Part shown: positions 40,008-48,692 of the stretch, piece after piece | Position numbering within the stretch: position 1 is the first letter of the stretch | Layout: each line of letters starts with the position of its first letter | NCBI GenBank assembly: GCA_003864495.1 | Contig: PEDN01001356.1 | Location: forward strand, 496,001 to 560,000 | Reading direction: 5' to 3' | DNA length: 64,000 nt | Source: Nemopilema nomurai | Lineage: Eukaryota; Cnidaria; Scyphozoa; Rhizostomeae; Rhizostomatidae | Program-made: the position numbers and the translations under genes | Notes under the pieces: generated by a model | Told to the model about the DNA's origin: nothing | The model's database searches: none | The model's input: the letters and a program-made list of their open reading frames with translations, nothing else

Positions 40008-41129
40008 ATGTCCGTTGAAGAAGCTCAGAACACCGCCGTACACGAATTGCAGCACCAAATGACTGCCATGCAAGCAGCCTTGGAAGGAAATTCGCAGGCC
40101 AGTCTTTTTAAACCAAAAATGTTTAATGGGTTCCCAAACGAAGATGTCAACGAGTGGCTCCTCCAGTTTGAACGTTACTCCAAATTCTATAACTGGACAA
40201 ATCAAAAACGATTAAATGCCCTTTCTTTGCTCCTGGGTGGATCTGCCCTCGCCTGGTATCGTACTTTACCAAATGGAGTAACTTCCGATTTCCACGAATT
40301 AGTGGAAGAACTCAAAAAGCGTTTTGGCTGTCAGAGTCTCGAATTCCTGTTCCGACAAGAATTGTATAGCCGCAAACAGGGTCCAAATGAGCCACTTGCC
40401 CTGTACACCGAAGACATAATACGCAAATGTCAACGTTTGTCCTTGTCCGATACGGACATGATGAACATTTTTGTTAATGGCCTAAATGATTCCATCAAAA
40501 CACACGTGATTTTGAACCAGCCAAAATCGTTTGCTGAGGCAGAAAATCTTGCGCGCCTTCGTGATTCTGTATTTAACGCCAGCCTCCATAGTCCTCCACA
40601 GCTAACTAGTACCATGCCAGCACAAGACCAGCGCATTAAAGAGCTCGAAGGCCAAGTAAATCGTTTGCTTTCACTCGCAAGTCAGAATGTGCGCCCTGAT
40701 ACCACAGCCATGTCGCCCGCTGCCCCTTATTCAACGGTAAACAATACTGTCGCTGCACCTATTCATGCCGTTAATCCTTCTAACGATTTGTTTGCTTTCA
40801 AAAACGACATCATAGCAGCTATCCAGACGGGGTTCCAAGGTGCGCACCGAAACAACCAAAGCATGCATGAAACGAACTTCCGGCCTCCCAACACTTTCGT
40901 TAGGGGCAGAAATTTACGAAGTACCGATGGCCGACCAATATGCAACAACTGTAATCGCGTAGGTCATGTGGCTCGCTATTGTTGGGAGAATATGCAGAGA
41001 GGCCAGCAGCCCCAGTTTCGTGCACGCCCCCGTGATTTTGCAGGTCAACAGCCACAGCCCCAAACTCGTCAACAGGAACGCGGTTCGTATCCTTTAAACG
41101 GGAGAGGGCCCTCACAATGGGGACACTGA
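40008..41129 (+). CDS. gag: Gag polyprotein of the Ty3/Gypsy element
   Basis: Structural protein of the particle that packages the element RNA; 373 residues. Residues about 46-90 show the retrotransposon Gag capsid pattern (VNEWLLQFERYSKFY ... GGSALAWYRTLP). A CCHC zinc knuckle CNNCNRVGHVARYC lies near residues 312-325 and would bind RNA. The start ATG at 40008 is the first in this frame that covers the whole capsid region. The frame ends at 41127-41129, just after a slippery site at 41093-41099 and inside the following stem, so a fraction of ribosomes would continue into pol. Confidence 0.93.
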   Translation: MSVEEAQNTAVHELQHQMTAMQAALEGNSQASLFKPKMFNGFPNEDVNEWLLQFERYSKFYNWTNQKRLNALSLLLGGSALAWYRTLPNGVTSDFHELVEELKKRFGCQSLEFLFRQELYSRKQGPNEPLALYTEDIIRKCQRLSLSDTDMMNIFVNGLNDSIKTHVILNQPKSFAEAENLARLRDSVFNASLHSPPQLTSTMPAQDQRIKELEGQVNRLLSLASQNVRPDTTAMSPAAPYSTVNNTVAAPIHAVNPSNDLFAFKNDIIAAIQTGFQGAHRNNQSMHETNFRPPNTFVRGRNLRSTDGRPICNNCNRVGHVARYCWENMQRGQQPQFRARPRDFAGQQPQPQTRQQERGSYPLNGRGPSQWGH

Positions 41130-41135
41130 GGGCCC
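41093..41135 (+). promoter_or_regulatory. programmed -1 ribosomal frameshift signal, gag/pol
   Basis: The heptamer T TTA AAC (41093-41099) lies exactly in the gag frame. After a 6-nt spacer comes a perfect 9-bp stem, GGGCCCTCA (41106-41114) with TGAGGGCCC (41127-41135), loop 12 nt. A -1 slip enters the frame that continues into protease with no stop, while the gag stop is only 28 nt downstream. Heptamer, frame, spacer and stem all meet the rules known from retroviruses and coronaviruses. Confidence 0.8.
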
Positions 41136-42103
41136 CAGAATCACCCAACCGAAATCATATAGCCCCGATAGTCCCTCCCAGTCATGACCCAGAATTTGAA
41201 TCCTGGGTCCGCCGAAGAACAACGTCGAAAGAGACCCAAACTGAGCCTCTTGAAGTGCTCCCTAGCCCCGTCAAGGATACAAGTTCTCCACTTAATGCCG
41301 AGACATTGCATGCCATTTCCATCCCATCTAATGTTTTAATTTGGGGAACCGTTCTCAAGCAACCTGTCAAACTGCTAGTGGACACTGGCGCAGCAGTAAC
41401 TGTTGTCAGTGAAAGGTATTTTCACGACGTTTTGCGAATAAAATACCCGTTGACGCAGAAACAGCATTTTGACACCATTAAAACAGCGAACGGGAGCACA
41501 GTGCCCGTCACCGGCGCAACTTCGTTTGATATTTCCGTCGGTCTCCGTGACTACCTTTGCGACGCAATAGTGGTCCCCAATTTGTCTTATAATGTTGTCC
41601 TTGGGAGAGACTTTTTGCATAAATACCGTGCAGTAATAGATGTTGGACATGAACAAGTGACCTTTGCCGAAAATAACACTGTCCCTTTTGCCACTGGTGA
41701 TTCCCCACCGAACATTTCTGAAGTTCGATTAGCAAACACATTTGTTATAGACGGCAGTAGTGAAGTCATAATTCCTGCCTTTTTGACGTCATTTCCCTCT
41801 GAGCCCGTGATTGGTTTAATTGAAGGGATACCAAAGCTTTCCGATCGTTACCATTTGTTGTGTGCGTCCACTCTCTGCAAGCCCGATGCTGACGGTAGGG
41901 TTACTCTTCGTCTGTTAAACCCGTCCGATAGTCCGGTGTTACTTCACAAAGGTACCACTGTGGGAGAATTTACAGCAACGTCCACCACCGATGAAGTTAT
42001 CACCCTTCAGTCTGATCCCTCTGTTTCAGTTGTTGACTTGTCCGCAGTTCCACCTTCAACGATGCTCCTAACAAATATCGTGGGTTGCCAAGTCCCAACC
42101 TAA
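41117..42103 (+). CDS. pro: aspartic protease and linker region of Pol
   Basis: Retropepsin-type protease that would cut Gag-Pol. The active-site pattern LVDTGAAVTVVSE is near residues 88-100 counted from the ATG at 41117, and a second-half motif VVLGRDFL near residues 160-167. In the element the frame is probably entered by -1 frameshifting from gag rather than at this ATG. The last ~15 codons (from about 42056) leave the expected protein: the homologous Pol sequence continues one frame back, implying a lost base in the ccttcaac region near 42053-42058. A stop in the wrong frame follows at 42101-42103. Confidence 0.85.
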   Translation: MGTLRAPESPNRNHIAPIVPPSHDPEFESWVRRRTTSKETQTEPLEVLPSPVKDTSSPLNAETLHAISIPSNVLIWGTVLKQPVKLLVDTGAAVTVVSERYFHDVLRIKYPLTQKQHFDTIKTANGSTVPVTGATSFDISVGLRDYLCDAIVVPNLSYNVVLGRDFLHKYRAVIDVGHEQVTFAENNTVPFATGDSPPNISEVRLANTFVIDGSSEVIIPAFLTSFPSEPVIGLIEGIPKLSDRYHLLCASTLCKPDADGRVTLRLLNPSDSPVLLHKGTTVGEFTATSTTDEVITLQSDPSVSVVDLSAVPPSTMLLTNIVGCQVPT

Positions 42104-43710
42104 CCTCCGAAGAAAATCAGCAGCTCGAAACCCTGTTAGCTCAATATGAAGATATTTTTGCTAAATCTAGTCTAGATTTAGGCAATACAACAATCATTCA
42201 GCACCAAATTGATACGGGTGATGCCTTGCCTATTAAACAGCAACCCTATCGTGTCTCCCAGTCTCAAAAAGCGTCAATTGAAAGTCACATCAAGGACATG
42301 CTACATCAAGGTATCATTGAAGTTTCTTCCAGTCCCTGGAGTTCCCCCGTGGTGCTTGTCAAGAAGAAAGATGGTGGTACTCGCTTTTGCATAGATTATC
42401 GCCGCCTTAACGCAGTTACCCGTAAGGACAGTTATCCGCTGCCTCGAATAGACGATGCTTTAGATTCTCTCGCTGGATCAAAATATTTTTCCACCTTAGA
42501 TCTTCAGTCAGGGTATCATCAAGTCACTATGCATCCAGATTCCAAAGAAAAAACTGCTTTTATTTCACACGCTGGGTTGTATCATTTTAATGTACTCAGT
42601 TTCGGATTAACCAATGCGCCTCCACAGTTTCAAAGGCTGATGTCTCGCGTTCTTCATGGTCTCGAATGGAAGGTGTGCCTCGTATACATCGATGACGTCA
42701 TCATTTACTCTTCCAGTTTTGAAGAACATTTATCTCGCTTGCAGCTTGTTTTCGATCGTTTGCGTGCTGCTAATCTCAAGCTGAAACCTTCAAAATGTCA
42801 TTTTGCTTGTGATGCTGTTAATTATCTTGGTTTTATTGTTTCATCAGAGGGTATCGCGCCAGACCCTTCCAAATTAGACGCTGTACGGTCGTTTCCGACA
42901 CCACGTACCGTTAAAGATGTCCGCAGTTTCCTCGGCTTATGCAATTATTATCGTCGTTTTGTTAAAGACTTTGCACAGATCGCCTCGCCTCTTAATCGTT
43001 TAACGAGAAAAGATGTTCGTTTCTCGTGGGATTCTGATTGCGACCACGCTTTTTCTGAACTGAAAAATCGTTTATGTTCGCCGCCGATTCTCGCTTATCC
43101 CAATTTTGAGTTGCCATTCCATCTCTATACTGATGCCAGTCAGTACAGTCTTGGTTATGTTCTGGGTCAAGTCGTTGATGGCAGAGAAGTTGTTCTTGCC
43201 TATGGCGGTCGCGAGCTTAGCGATACGGAGACGCGGTATAGCACCACTGAACGAGAAGCTTTAGCCGTTGTAGATGGTATTAAACGCTATCAGCCTTACC
43301 TCACTGGTCAATCATTTCTCGTCCATACTGATCATGGCAGTTTGTCATGGTTGATGAAAGTTAAAGATCCTACAGGTCGACTCGCTCGTTGGGCATTGCA
43401 GCTCCAGCAGTATGATTTCCAAATCATTCATCGCTCTGGTTCTTCTAACGGTAATGCAGATGCTCTTTCCCGCCGCTCTTATTCCAAGCCTGCCCCCGCG
43501 TTATCATCTGTTAATATGGTTGCTGTTACCGAAATAGCCACGTCTGTTGCAGCTCTCGATCATCCTTGCCCACCACCTGAAACTTTGTACAAACTTCAAC
43601 GGGAAGATTCCAATCTCATAGATATTATTCGTTATCTCGAGTCCAGCGATTTGCCATCCGATGATAAAGCGCGCGTTCCTTGCTCTTGTCTATCGATTCG
43701 TTCTTCTTAA
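42085..43710 (+). CDS. pol: reverse transcriptase and RNase H part of Pol
   Basis: Copies element RNA into DNA. Reverse transcriptase motifs in order: FCIDYRRLN, STLDLQSGYHQ, SFGLTNAPPQFQRLM and the catalytic YIDDVIIYS near residues 200-208. The RNase H core begins with LYTDASQYSLGYVLG, followed by STTEREALAVV and HTDHGSLSWLM, and ends near NADALSRR. The open frame begins in a non-ATG codon and continues an upstream Pol frame, so it is a segment of the polyprotein, not a separate gene. Its end (from about 43670) again departs from the expected protein by one base. Confidence 0.93.
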   Translation: MPSPNLTSEENQQLETLLAQYEDIFAKSSLDLGNTTIIQHQIDTGDALPIKQQPYRVSQSQKASIESHIKDMLHQGIIEVSSSPWSSPVVLVKKKDGGTRFCIDYRRLNAVTRKDSYPLPRIDDALDSLAGSKYFSTLDLQSGYHQVTMHPDSKEKTAFISHAGLYHFNVLSFGLTNAPPQFQRLMSRVLHGLEWKVCLVYIDDVIIYSSSFEEHLSRLQLVFDRLRAANLKLKPSKCHFACDAVNYLGFIVSSEGIAPDPSKLDAVRSFPTPRTVKDVRSFLGLCNYYRRFVKDFAQIASPLNRLTRKDVRFSWDSDCDHAFSELKNRLCSPPILAYPNFELPFHLYTDASQYSLGYVLGQVVDGREVVLAYGGRELSDTETRYSTTEREALAVVDGIKRYQPYLTGQSFLVHTDHGSLSWLMKVKDPTGRLARWALQLQQYDFQIIHRSGSSNGNADALSRRSYSKPAPALSSVNMVAVTEIATSVAALDHPCPPPETLYKLQREDSNLIDIIRYLESSDLPSDDKARVPCSCLSIRSS

Positions 43711-44840
43711 ATGAACACGGTATCCTTTGCCATCTCTGGAGTCCCGGTAAACGTCGTGTTCAACAATTATGCGTTCAAGTCGTCATTCCAGCGTCCTTAC
43801 GCCATGAACTTCTTGTTGCCTGTCATGACCACTGCACAGCAAGCCACCTCGGTATTACCAAAACATACGACAAGATACGTACCCGCTATTATTTGGCGAA
43901 CATGTTTAAGGACATAGAACACTGGTGTAATTCATGTGTTGACTGTTCTATGAAGAAGATTCCTCGTGGACGTCGTCGAGCTCCATTGTTGCCAATTCCA
44001 GTTGAAGGTGCTTTTGATAGAATTGCCATGGATATTCTCGGTCCTTTTCCGGAAACTCACGATGGAAATCGGTATATTATCGTCTTCTCCGACTATTATA
44101 CGCGATGGCCCGAAGCCTTTGCCTTGCCTTCTACCGAAGCTCCACGTGTCGCCCAAATTCTCATTGATGAAATTCTCGCTCGCCACGGTGCTCCACGTGC
44201 CTTGCTCTCTGATCGCGGGCCTAACTTTCTAGCGTCCATCGTTAAGGAAGTGTGCAAGATTATGAACACCCGTCGTCAGCTAACAACGGCCTATCACCCT
44301 CAAACCGATGGTCTTGTTGAGCGATTTAATGCCACTTTAGCGGAAGGCCTATCTATGTACGTCAGCGCTAACCAGAAGGATTGGGACAAGCATATTCCCA
44401 TGGTCTTGTTTGCCTATCGCGTTTCTCCTAATGCCACCACCGGAGAGTCTCCGTTCTATCTCCTGTACGGACGAGAGCCACGTTTGCCAATCGACGCTGC
44501 GCTGATTTTACCGGATTCTAAATTATCGTCGTCCGTTGCCAAACTTCGCGCTGAAATTGTCCACAACTTGGAAAACGCGCAATCTATCATTAAGTCCAAT
44601 ACGCAACTTGCACAGCAGAAGATGAAAGCCTACTACGATTTGAAAGCGACTCCTGTTCCCTACGATGTTGGTTCGCGAGTTTGGGTTTATACGCCTAAGA
44701 GCGAAAAGGTCTTTCGAAGAAATTACAGCACAATTATCATGGTCCGTATCGTATCGTCGCCAAGCTCTCACCAGTGCACTTCAAACTACGTACCCTTGAT
44801 AATCGCCCGGTGTCTGTTCCCGTACATGCCAATCGTTTAA
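43680..44840 (+). CDS. pol: integrase part of Pol
   Basis: Inserts element DNA into the genome. A zinc-binding HHCC region comes first ([17 protein letters not shown] ... CNSCVDC). The catalytic core has its three acids at [22 protein letters not shown] and [13 protein letters not shown]. The frame is -1 relative to the RT segment. Near 44703-44710 (gcgaaaagg) the correct protein moves another frame back, probably by loss of an A in the run; the reading after that in this frame to the stop at 44840 is not integrase. Confidence 0.92.
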   Translation: MLLSIDSFFLNEHGILCHLWSPGKRRVQQLCVQVVIPASLRHELLVACHDHCTASHLGITKTYDKIRTRYYLANMFKDIEHWCNSCVDCSMKKIPRGRRRAPLLPIPVEGAFDRIAMDILGPFPETHDGNRYIIVFSDYYTRWPEAFALPSTEAPRVAQILIDEILARHGAPRALLSDRGPNFLASIVKEVCKIMNTRRQLTTAYHPQTDGLVERFNATLAEGLSMYVSANQKDWDKHIPMVLFAYRVSPNATTGESPFYLLYGREPRLPIDAALILPDSKLSSSVAKLRAEIVHNLENAQSIIKSNTQLAQQKMKAYYDLKATPVPYDVGSRVWVYTPKSEKVFRRNYSTIIMVRIVSSPSSHQCTSNYVPLIIARCLFPYMPIV

Positions 44841-45123
44841 AGCCTTTTTATGATCCTGCTGATCGCCCTATTGACCCGCCCGCCGAAGACCTTCCCTCCC
44901 AGATCTCATCGATTCCGATTTGCCTCCGGACAGTTTTCAGCCCACTGATGCGTCGTTGCCGCCACCGAATCGTTCTGACCCGCCTGTTCCCTCTGTCTCG
45001 GATGAACCTCCGATTACACGACCTGAGGACACCCACCCTCCGCAAATCATTCGTGACGCCCCGGATCTGCTCAATCGTCAAGCCCGGAGGCTTGCTCTCA
45101 AAGGGGGGAGCTATGTTGTATAG
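44709..45123 (+). CDS. pol: integrase C-terminal tail of Pol, with one more frame change
   Basis: From about 44709 the -1 frame reads the GLSKKL ... HGPYRIV pattern of Gypsy integrase C-termini, then a proline-rich tail ([16 protein letters not shown]). Near 44905-44915 the frame changes once more and the protein continues as [17 protein letters not shown] to a TAG at 45121-45123, seven bases inside the 3' LTR. No chromodomain was seen. Confidence 0.75.
45100..45110 (+). other. polypurine tract
   Basis: AAAGGGGGGAG ends three bases before the 3' LTR and is the expected primer for plus-strand DNA synthesis. Confidence 0.8.
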
Positions 45124-45527
45124 TGAGGCTCCTCCGCATAGCGTTGCATAATTACTATGCAATCGACACATGAGTTACTATTGCACCACTATTGCATCGA
45201 TTGCACCATGTAGAATTAACTGACTCTGATTGGACATTTATTTCATCATCTCTCTTTTTATTGGACATTTATTTCATCATCCTTATTTTCATTGGACATT
45301 TTGCTATTGCACCATCTATTGTTTTGTATGTATAAAAATGTAGCTTGGCTGTAGACACATATATATATACACAGATACAGAGTTTTGAAAGAAGTAGAAT
45401 TAGACGCCAGACGAGAAGTAAGACGCAAGAAAAGATTTAGCCGTGTTTCAAGGTCGTAAGTTTCTTTTAATTTACCTTTCGATTAACTCACGCAATTTAT
45501 GTTAAATCGCCAGTGTAAGATTTAACA
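45114..45527 (+). repeat. 3' LTR, 414 bp
   Basis: Same length as the 5' LTR and no difference found on reading. Followed directly by the ATAT target duplication. Confidence 0.95.
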
Positions 45528-46156
45528 ATATGGAACTGAAGGTATTCGAATCCAGTAGTCAATGGGAAACCAAAGTCTGAAACACCCGATTATACTAAAA
45601 TGTAATGTAGGAATTTATGTCCAAGTTGCTGGATTCTTCCATCCACTCAAGCTGGATTAGATTTGACTTTTAGGTCTTATAGGATGTTCAAGATCATGTG
45701 TCATCATCATGTTTTACATTGCACATCCACCCAATGCTAGGTCTTTATGCAAAGATTCTTCAACATTTTCAATAGTTTACGGGGAATAATCTGGTCCGTC
45801 CTAGCGAATGAACTTACAAACTTCTTATTTACCACGATACTTAGAAATATTTAGCTACCGAAGTGTTTCTTTCAATTGCAAAATACATGTATGTCCCTCT
45901 CATTGCTCACCTTTTACAAGTGTCCGCTAAAATCTCGTCAGAAATTTTTTTACAGCAAATCCTCAAATTGCCCTTTACTGCCTCATTCTGCAAGCATACT
46001 CATTCTGTTATCTTCACATTGCTAACCCAGTGTATAACAAAACAAATGTGGCCAAACAGAATACACCTTTCCCGAATTCCATTAGCCTCGTATCCCAATC
46101 ACCTGGAATCGAGGACAGGCTTGACAAAATTTGTTTGTTTGGTCGTAGCGGAAATC

Positions 46157-46678
46157 ATGGATGTCGATAATACTTCTGCGGCCAAGTTTCCTCATAAAAA
46201 CGTCGAAAAAGTTGCAGAATCTCAGGTAGAATCTAATGTAAATATCGTTTGGGGGAAAAGCTTGAAGGAAATGCCACTTTTCTCCATCAAGGAGATAGAG
46301 ATCCATAGAAAATCTAGTGGTAAAGGCAGCGCAATTATCAAAACCTTGGACCATGGTAGAAAATTCAAAGAGATAAGGTATCTGTCGGCTGATAGTGTTT
46401 TCACCACTGTTTCTGAAAACCACTTTAATGTCAAAGCGAAATGTAGGGCTAGCATGAAAAAAGAAATTCGTAGAGTTTGTGCTTTCTACAGTTGTGCTTT
46501 CTACAAAACACCGTTTCCAACAAGGGAAAGCGGTGCGCTCAACTTCTCAAAGAAGCCAAATGAGACCTTGCAGAAGAGGATTATATCCAAAAGAGTAAGC
46601 CTTAGAGTTAATTATGCCATGTATTTCTTTTTATATGATTTATCTTTAGTTTTTCAGTTAAAAACAGATTATCAATAA
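46157..46678 (+). pseudogene. truncated SWIM/YqaJ gene start, unit 7
   Basis: Seventh copy, same protein as unit 2. The retrotransposon inserted about 0.6 kb upstream of its ATG, so any upstream promoter of this copy is now separated by 6.3 kb. Confidence 0.8.
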
Positions 46679-48692
46679 GATATTTGTGAAAAAAAATTTG
46701 AATTGTACCTTAACTTTTCCGTTTGTCTACCTGTGAATTGTTTATTTTCCAAGCTTTATACTAAGGACAATATGGAAAAAATTCATGGAAAAAACAAAAC
46801 GTTCAAGGAAGGGAATTAGAATAAGAATAATTTGTAAGACTCCCATTTGGAGTAGTTTTCATCATGTTGTGCAAATTTCTTAGACGTTATACTAGCAGAT
46901 CGTTTTGTGAGCAGTTTTCACTTTCAAGATTTTCTAGTTTCTGATCTAACCGTTTTTAGATAAACGCGTTGCACCAATGGCAGAGCACATGCTATTTTTT
47001 TGTTTGCCAAGAGACACAAGAACGGTTTTTCGGTGGACACACTGTGTACACCAGGTTTTGGCCAAAGTTTTATGGGTGTCGAGCCAACAAAACATTCGCC
47101 ATCTGGTAAAGGCGTTTTGGCCTTATTTCTGAAGGATTTCAAGGGTATGCAACTTTTAAGAAATAGTCGTTTCCTTACTGATACTTTGAAAGCTGTTTTA
47201 TTACCTAGGCGATTTCGCTGTGACAGTTAGCTTGCATTGCACTTTTTCCGTACAGTACGTTTTTTCATGAAGCAAAATTTTTTATCATAGAGCGTAATGC
47301 CTACTTAATTTAAAGCAGTTTAAAAGAACTGTGATTGAGAAAAATTCGTATTGTAGTTATAGGAGGAGTAGTCACGAGTTTTTTGGTAAGAGTAGGAGCG
47401 TAGGCTCTGATGAAATTTATTATGGAAAATTGATAGAACTGTGTTTTTTTGCGTTCACTCTGCGATTTGATTAAAGCAGTTTCCGGATCAGTTCAAGTCA
47501 ATACAGTTATACGTAGAAAATTCGTATTGAAGTTATTCTGTTTAAAATTTAAAGCATGGTGCTCTACAATCAATCGCAGAGCAGACCAGAAAGGTAGTTA
47601 CTTGTTATTGACTTACTCTAAAACGACACACAGCTATTTGGTTTGTAGAGCAGGTCTTATAAAGCGTGAAATACAGACGAGCAACTTAAAACTGTGAACG
47701 CAGTAAGCAAAGGACCACAGTAATCTCCAACACATTGTCTCTTCCTAATCTTTTTACCTGATGAAGATTTATGTTCGAATTGTCGTTCTTTCATTCGTGT
47801 ACCAAGTCGTTTTTTAATTGAATTGAATTCTGGTAATAACGCGCACAACACTTGGAACTACGTTGATTGTCATGTTGGTATAAATTTTTAATGAATCTCT
47901 CAAATGGTGTTGTTATCGCACTAACAACTTCTTTGCGACTCTCCTTCACCTTTACCACTTCACTAAGCCATTTACTGGTATATAAGTTTTGAAATCAATA
48001 CAGAATACCAAAAAGTTATTATTTTGTACTTTTTCCCTTTATTTATGGAAAGATTTATGTTCGCTACTTGTTTACTATTTGTTTAATACTTGTTTAAGGA
48101 GAGGAAAATGAGTTAGATGTGGATGAGGATATTGTTGAGAGCGCCGAAAATGTTTGACATGAAAGCGTTTGACATTTATAGGGAACAAGGGATATGGTCT
48201 TTATTTGACTAAACATTTATTCGTACATAGTACAAGCTTGTTCTTTGTCCATTTCAATCGTAATCCTTTCTCAAAAAAATAGCTGTGACTCAGTTTAAGA
48301 CACGGACGGCTCTCAGAACCCTCTTTGACGTTGTTAAAAGCAAACTTGCTGGACTTTAAGTTTTCTATTTTCGGTTCTAGTTTTCATGTTCAAAGTATTT
48401 TCAACTACTTTTCAAAACTGCCAATTGAAAAACAGCTTTGTTTCTGGAAAGTGACTACCACTTTTTCCAGGAGAGCAGGCTCGGGGTAAGTTTCTAATGA
48501 GGAACAAAAACATTCAAGTGACGATTTGTGCTTATAAATGTTTGTTTTTGAAAAAGTAATTTTTCAATTAATCTTCTCTTTACTGAAACTGGACAGGATA
48601 TTTTCTTTGTTGCCAGTTCTGTCACCTCGATAATAACAAAACATAAAATGCAAAATACCAAGTAGATTTTCTTTTTTTTCAAGAAGCTGATG

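Larger units (their letters stand above)
39271..45527 (+). mobile_element. Ty3/Gypsy LTR retrotransposon, 6257 bp, very recent
   Basis: The element begins TG and ends CA, is bounded by two 414-bp LTRs that look identical base for base, and is flanked by ATAT on both sides (39267-39270 and 45528-45531); other array units have one ATAT at this place. Order: LTR, primer-binding site, gag, protease, reverse transcriptase, RNase H, integrase, polypurine tract, LTR. The order PR-RT-RH-IN marks Ty3/Gypsy. No envelope gene and no chromodomain were seen. Identical LTRs mean insertion too recent for substitutions to accumulate. Four single-base frame changes in pol mean this copy, as assembled, could not make a full Pol protein. 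Confidence 0.96.
37580..48692 (+). repeat. tandem unit 7, split by an LTR retrotransposon
   Basis: The unit is 4852 bp once the retrotransposon (39271-45527) and its ATAT duplication are removed. The insertion lies about 1.69 kb into the unit. Private differences are a lost base near 37957 (tagattgcag), a 19-bp deletion near 45744, catccactc near 45644 and ctgttatc near 46008. No other unit carries the retrotransposon, so it inserted after the amplification. Confidence 0.93.

Noticed and set aside
39689..40018. 109-codon frame between the 5' LTR and gag
   Set aside because: Lies in the leader, lysine- and valine-rich low-complexity reading, no domain; gag starts in the right place just after it.
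41117..45123. Separate genes for protease, RT, integrase and tail
   Set aside because: They are segments of one Pol polyprotein separated by a programmed shift and single-base frame changes; the apparent starts are mostly non-ATG.
44774..45151. 125-codon frame as the complete integrase tail
   Set aside because: Only its first ~45 codons fit; the proline-rich tail continues in another frame to the TAG at 45121-45123.
45124..45530. Envelope gene or third frame at the element's 3' end
   Set aside because: Pol runs straight into the polypurine tract and LTR, leaving no room.
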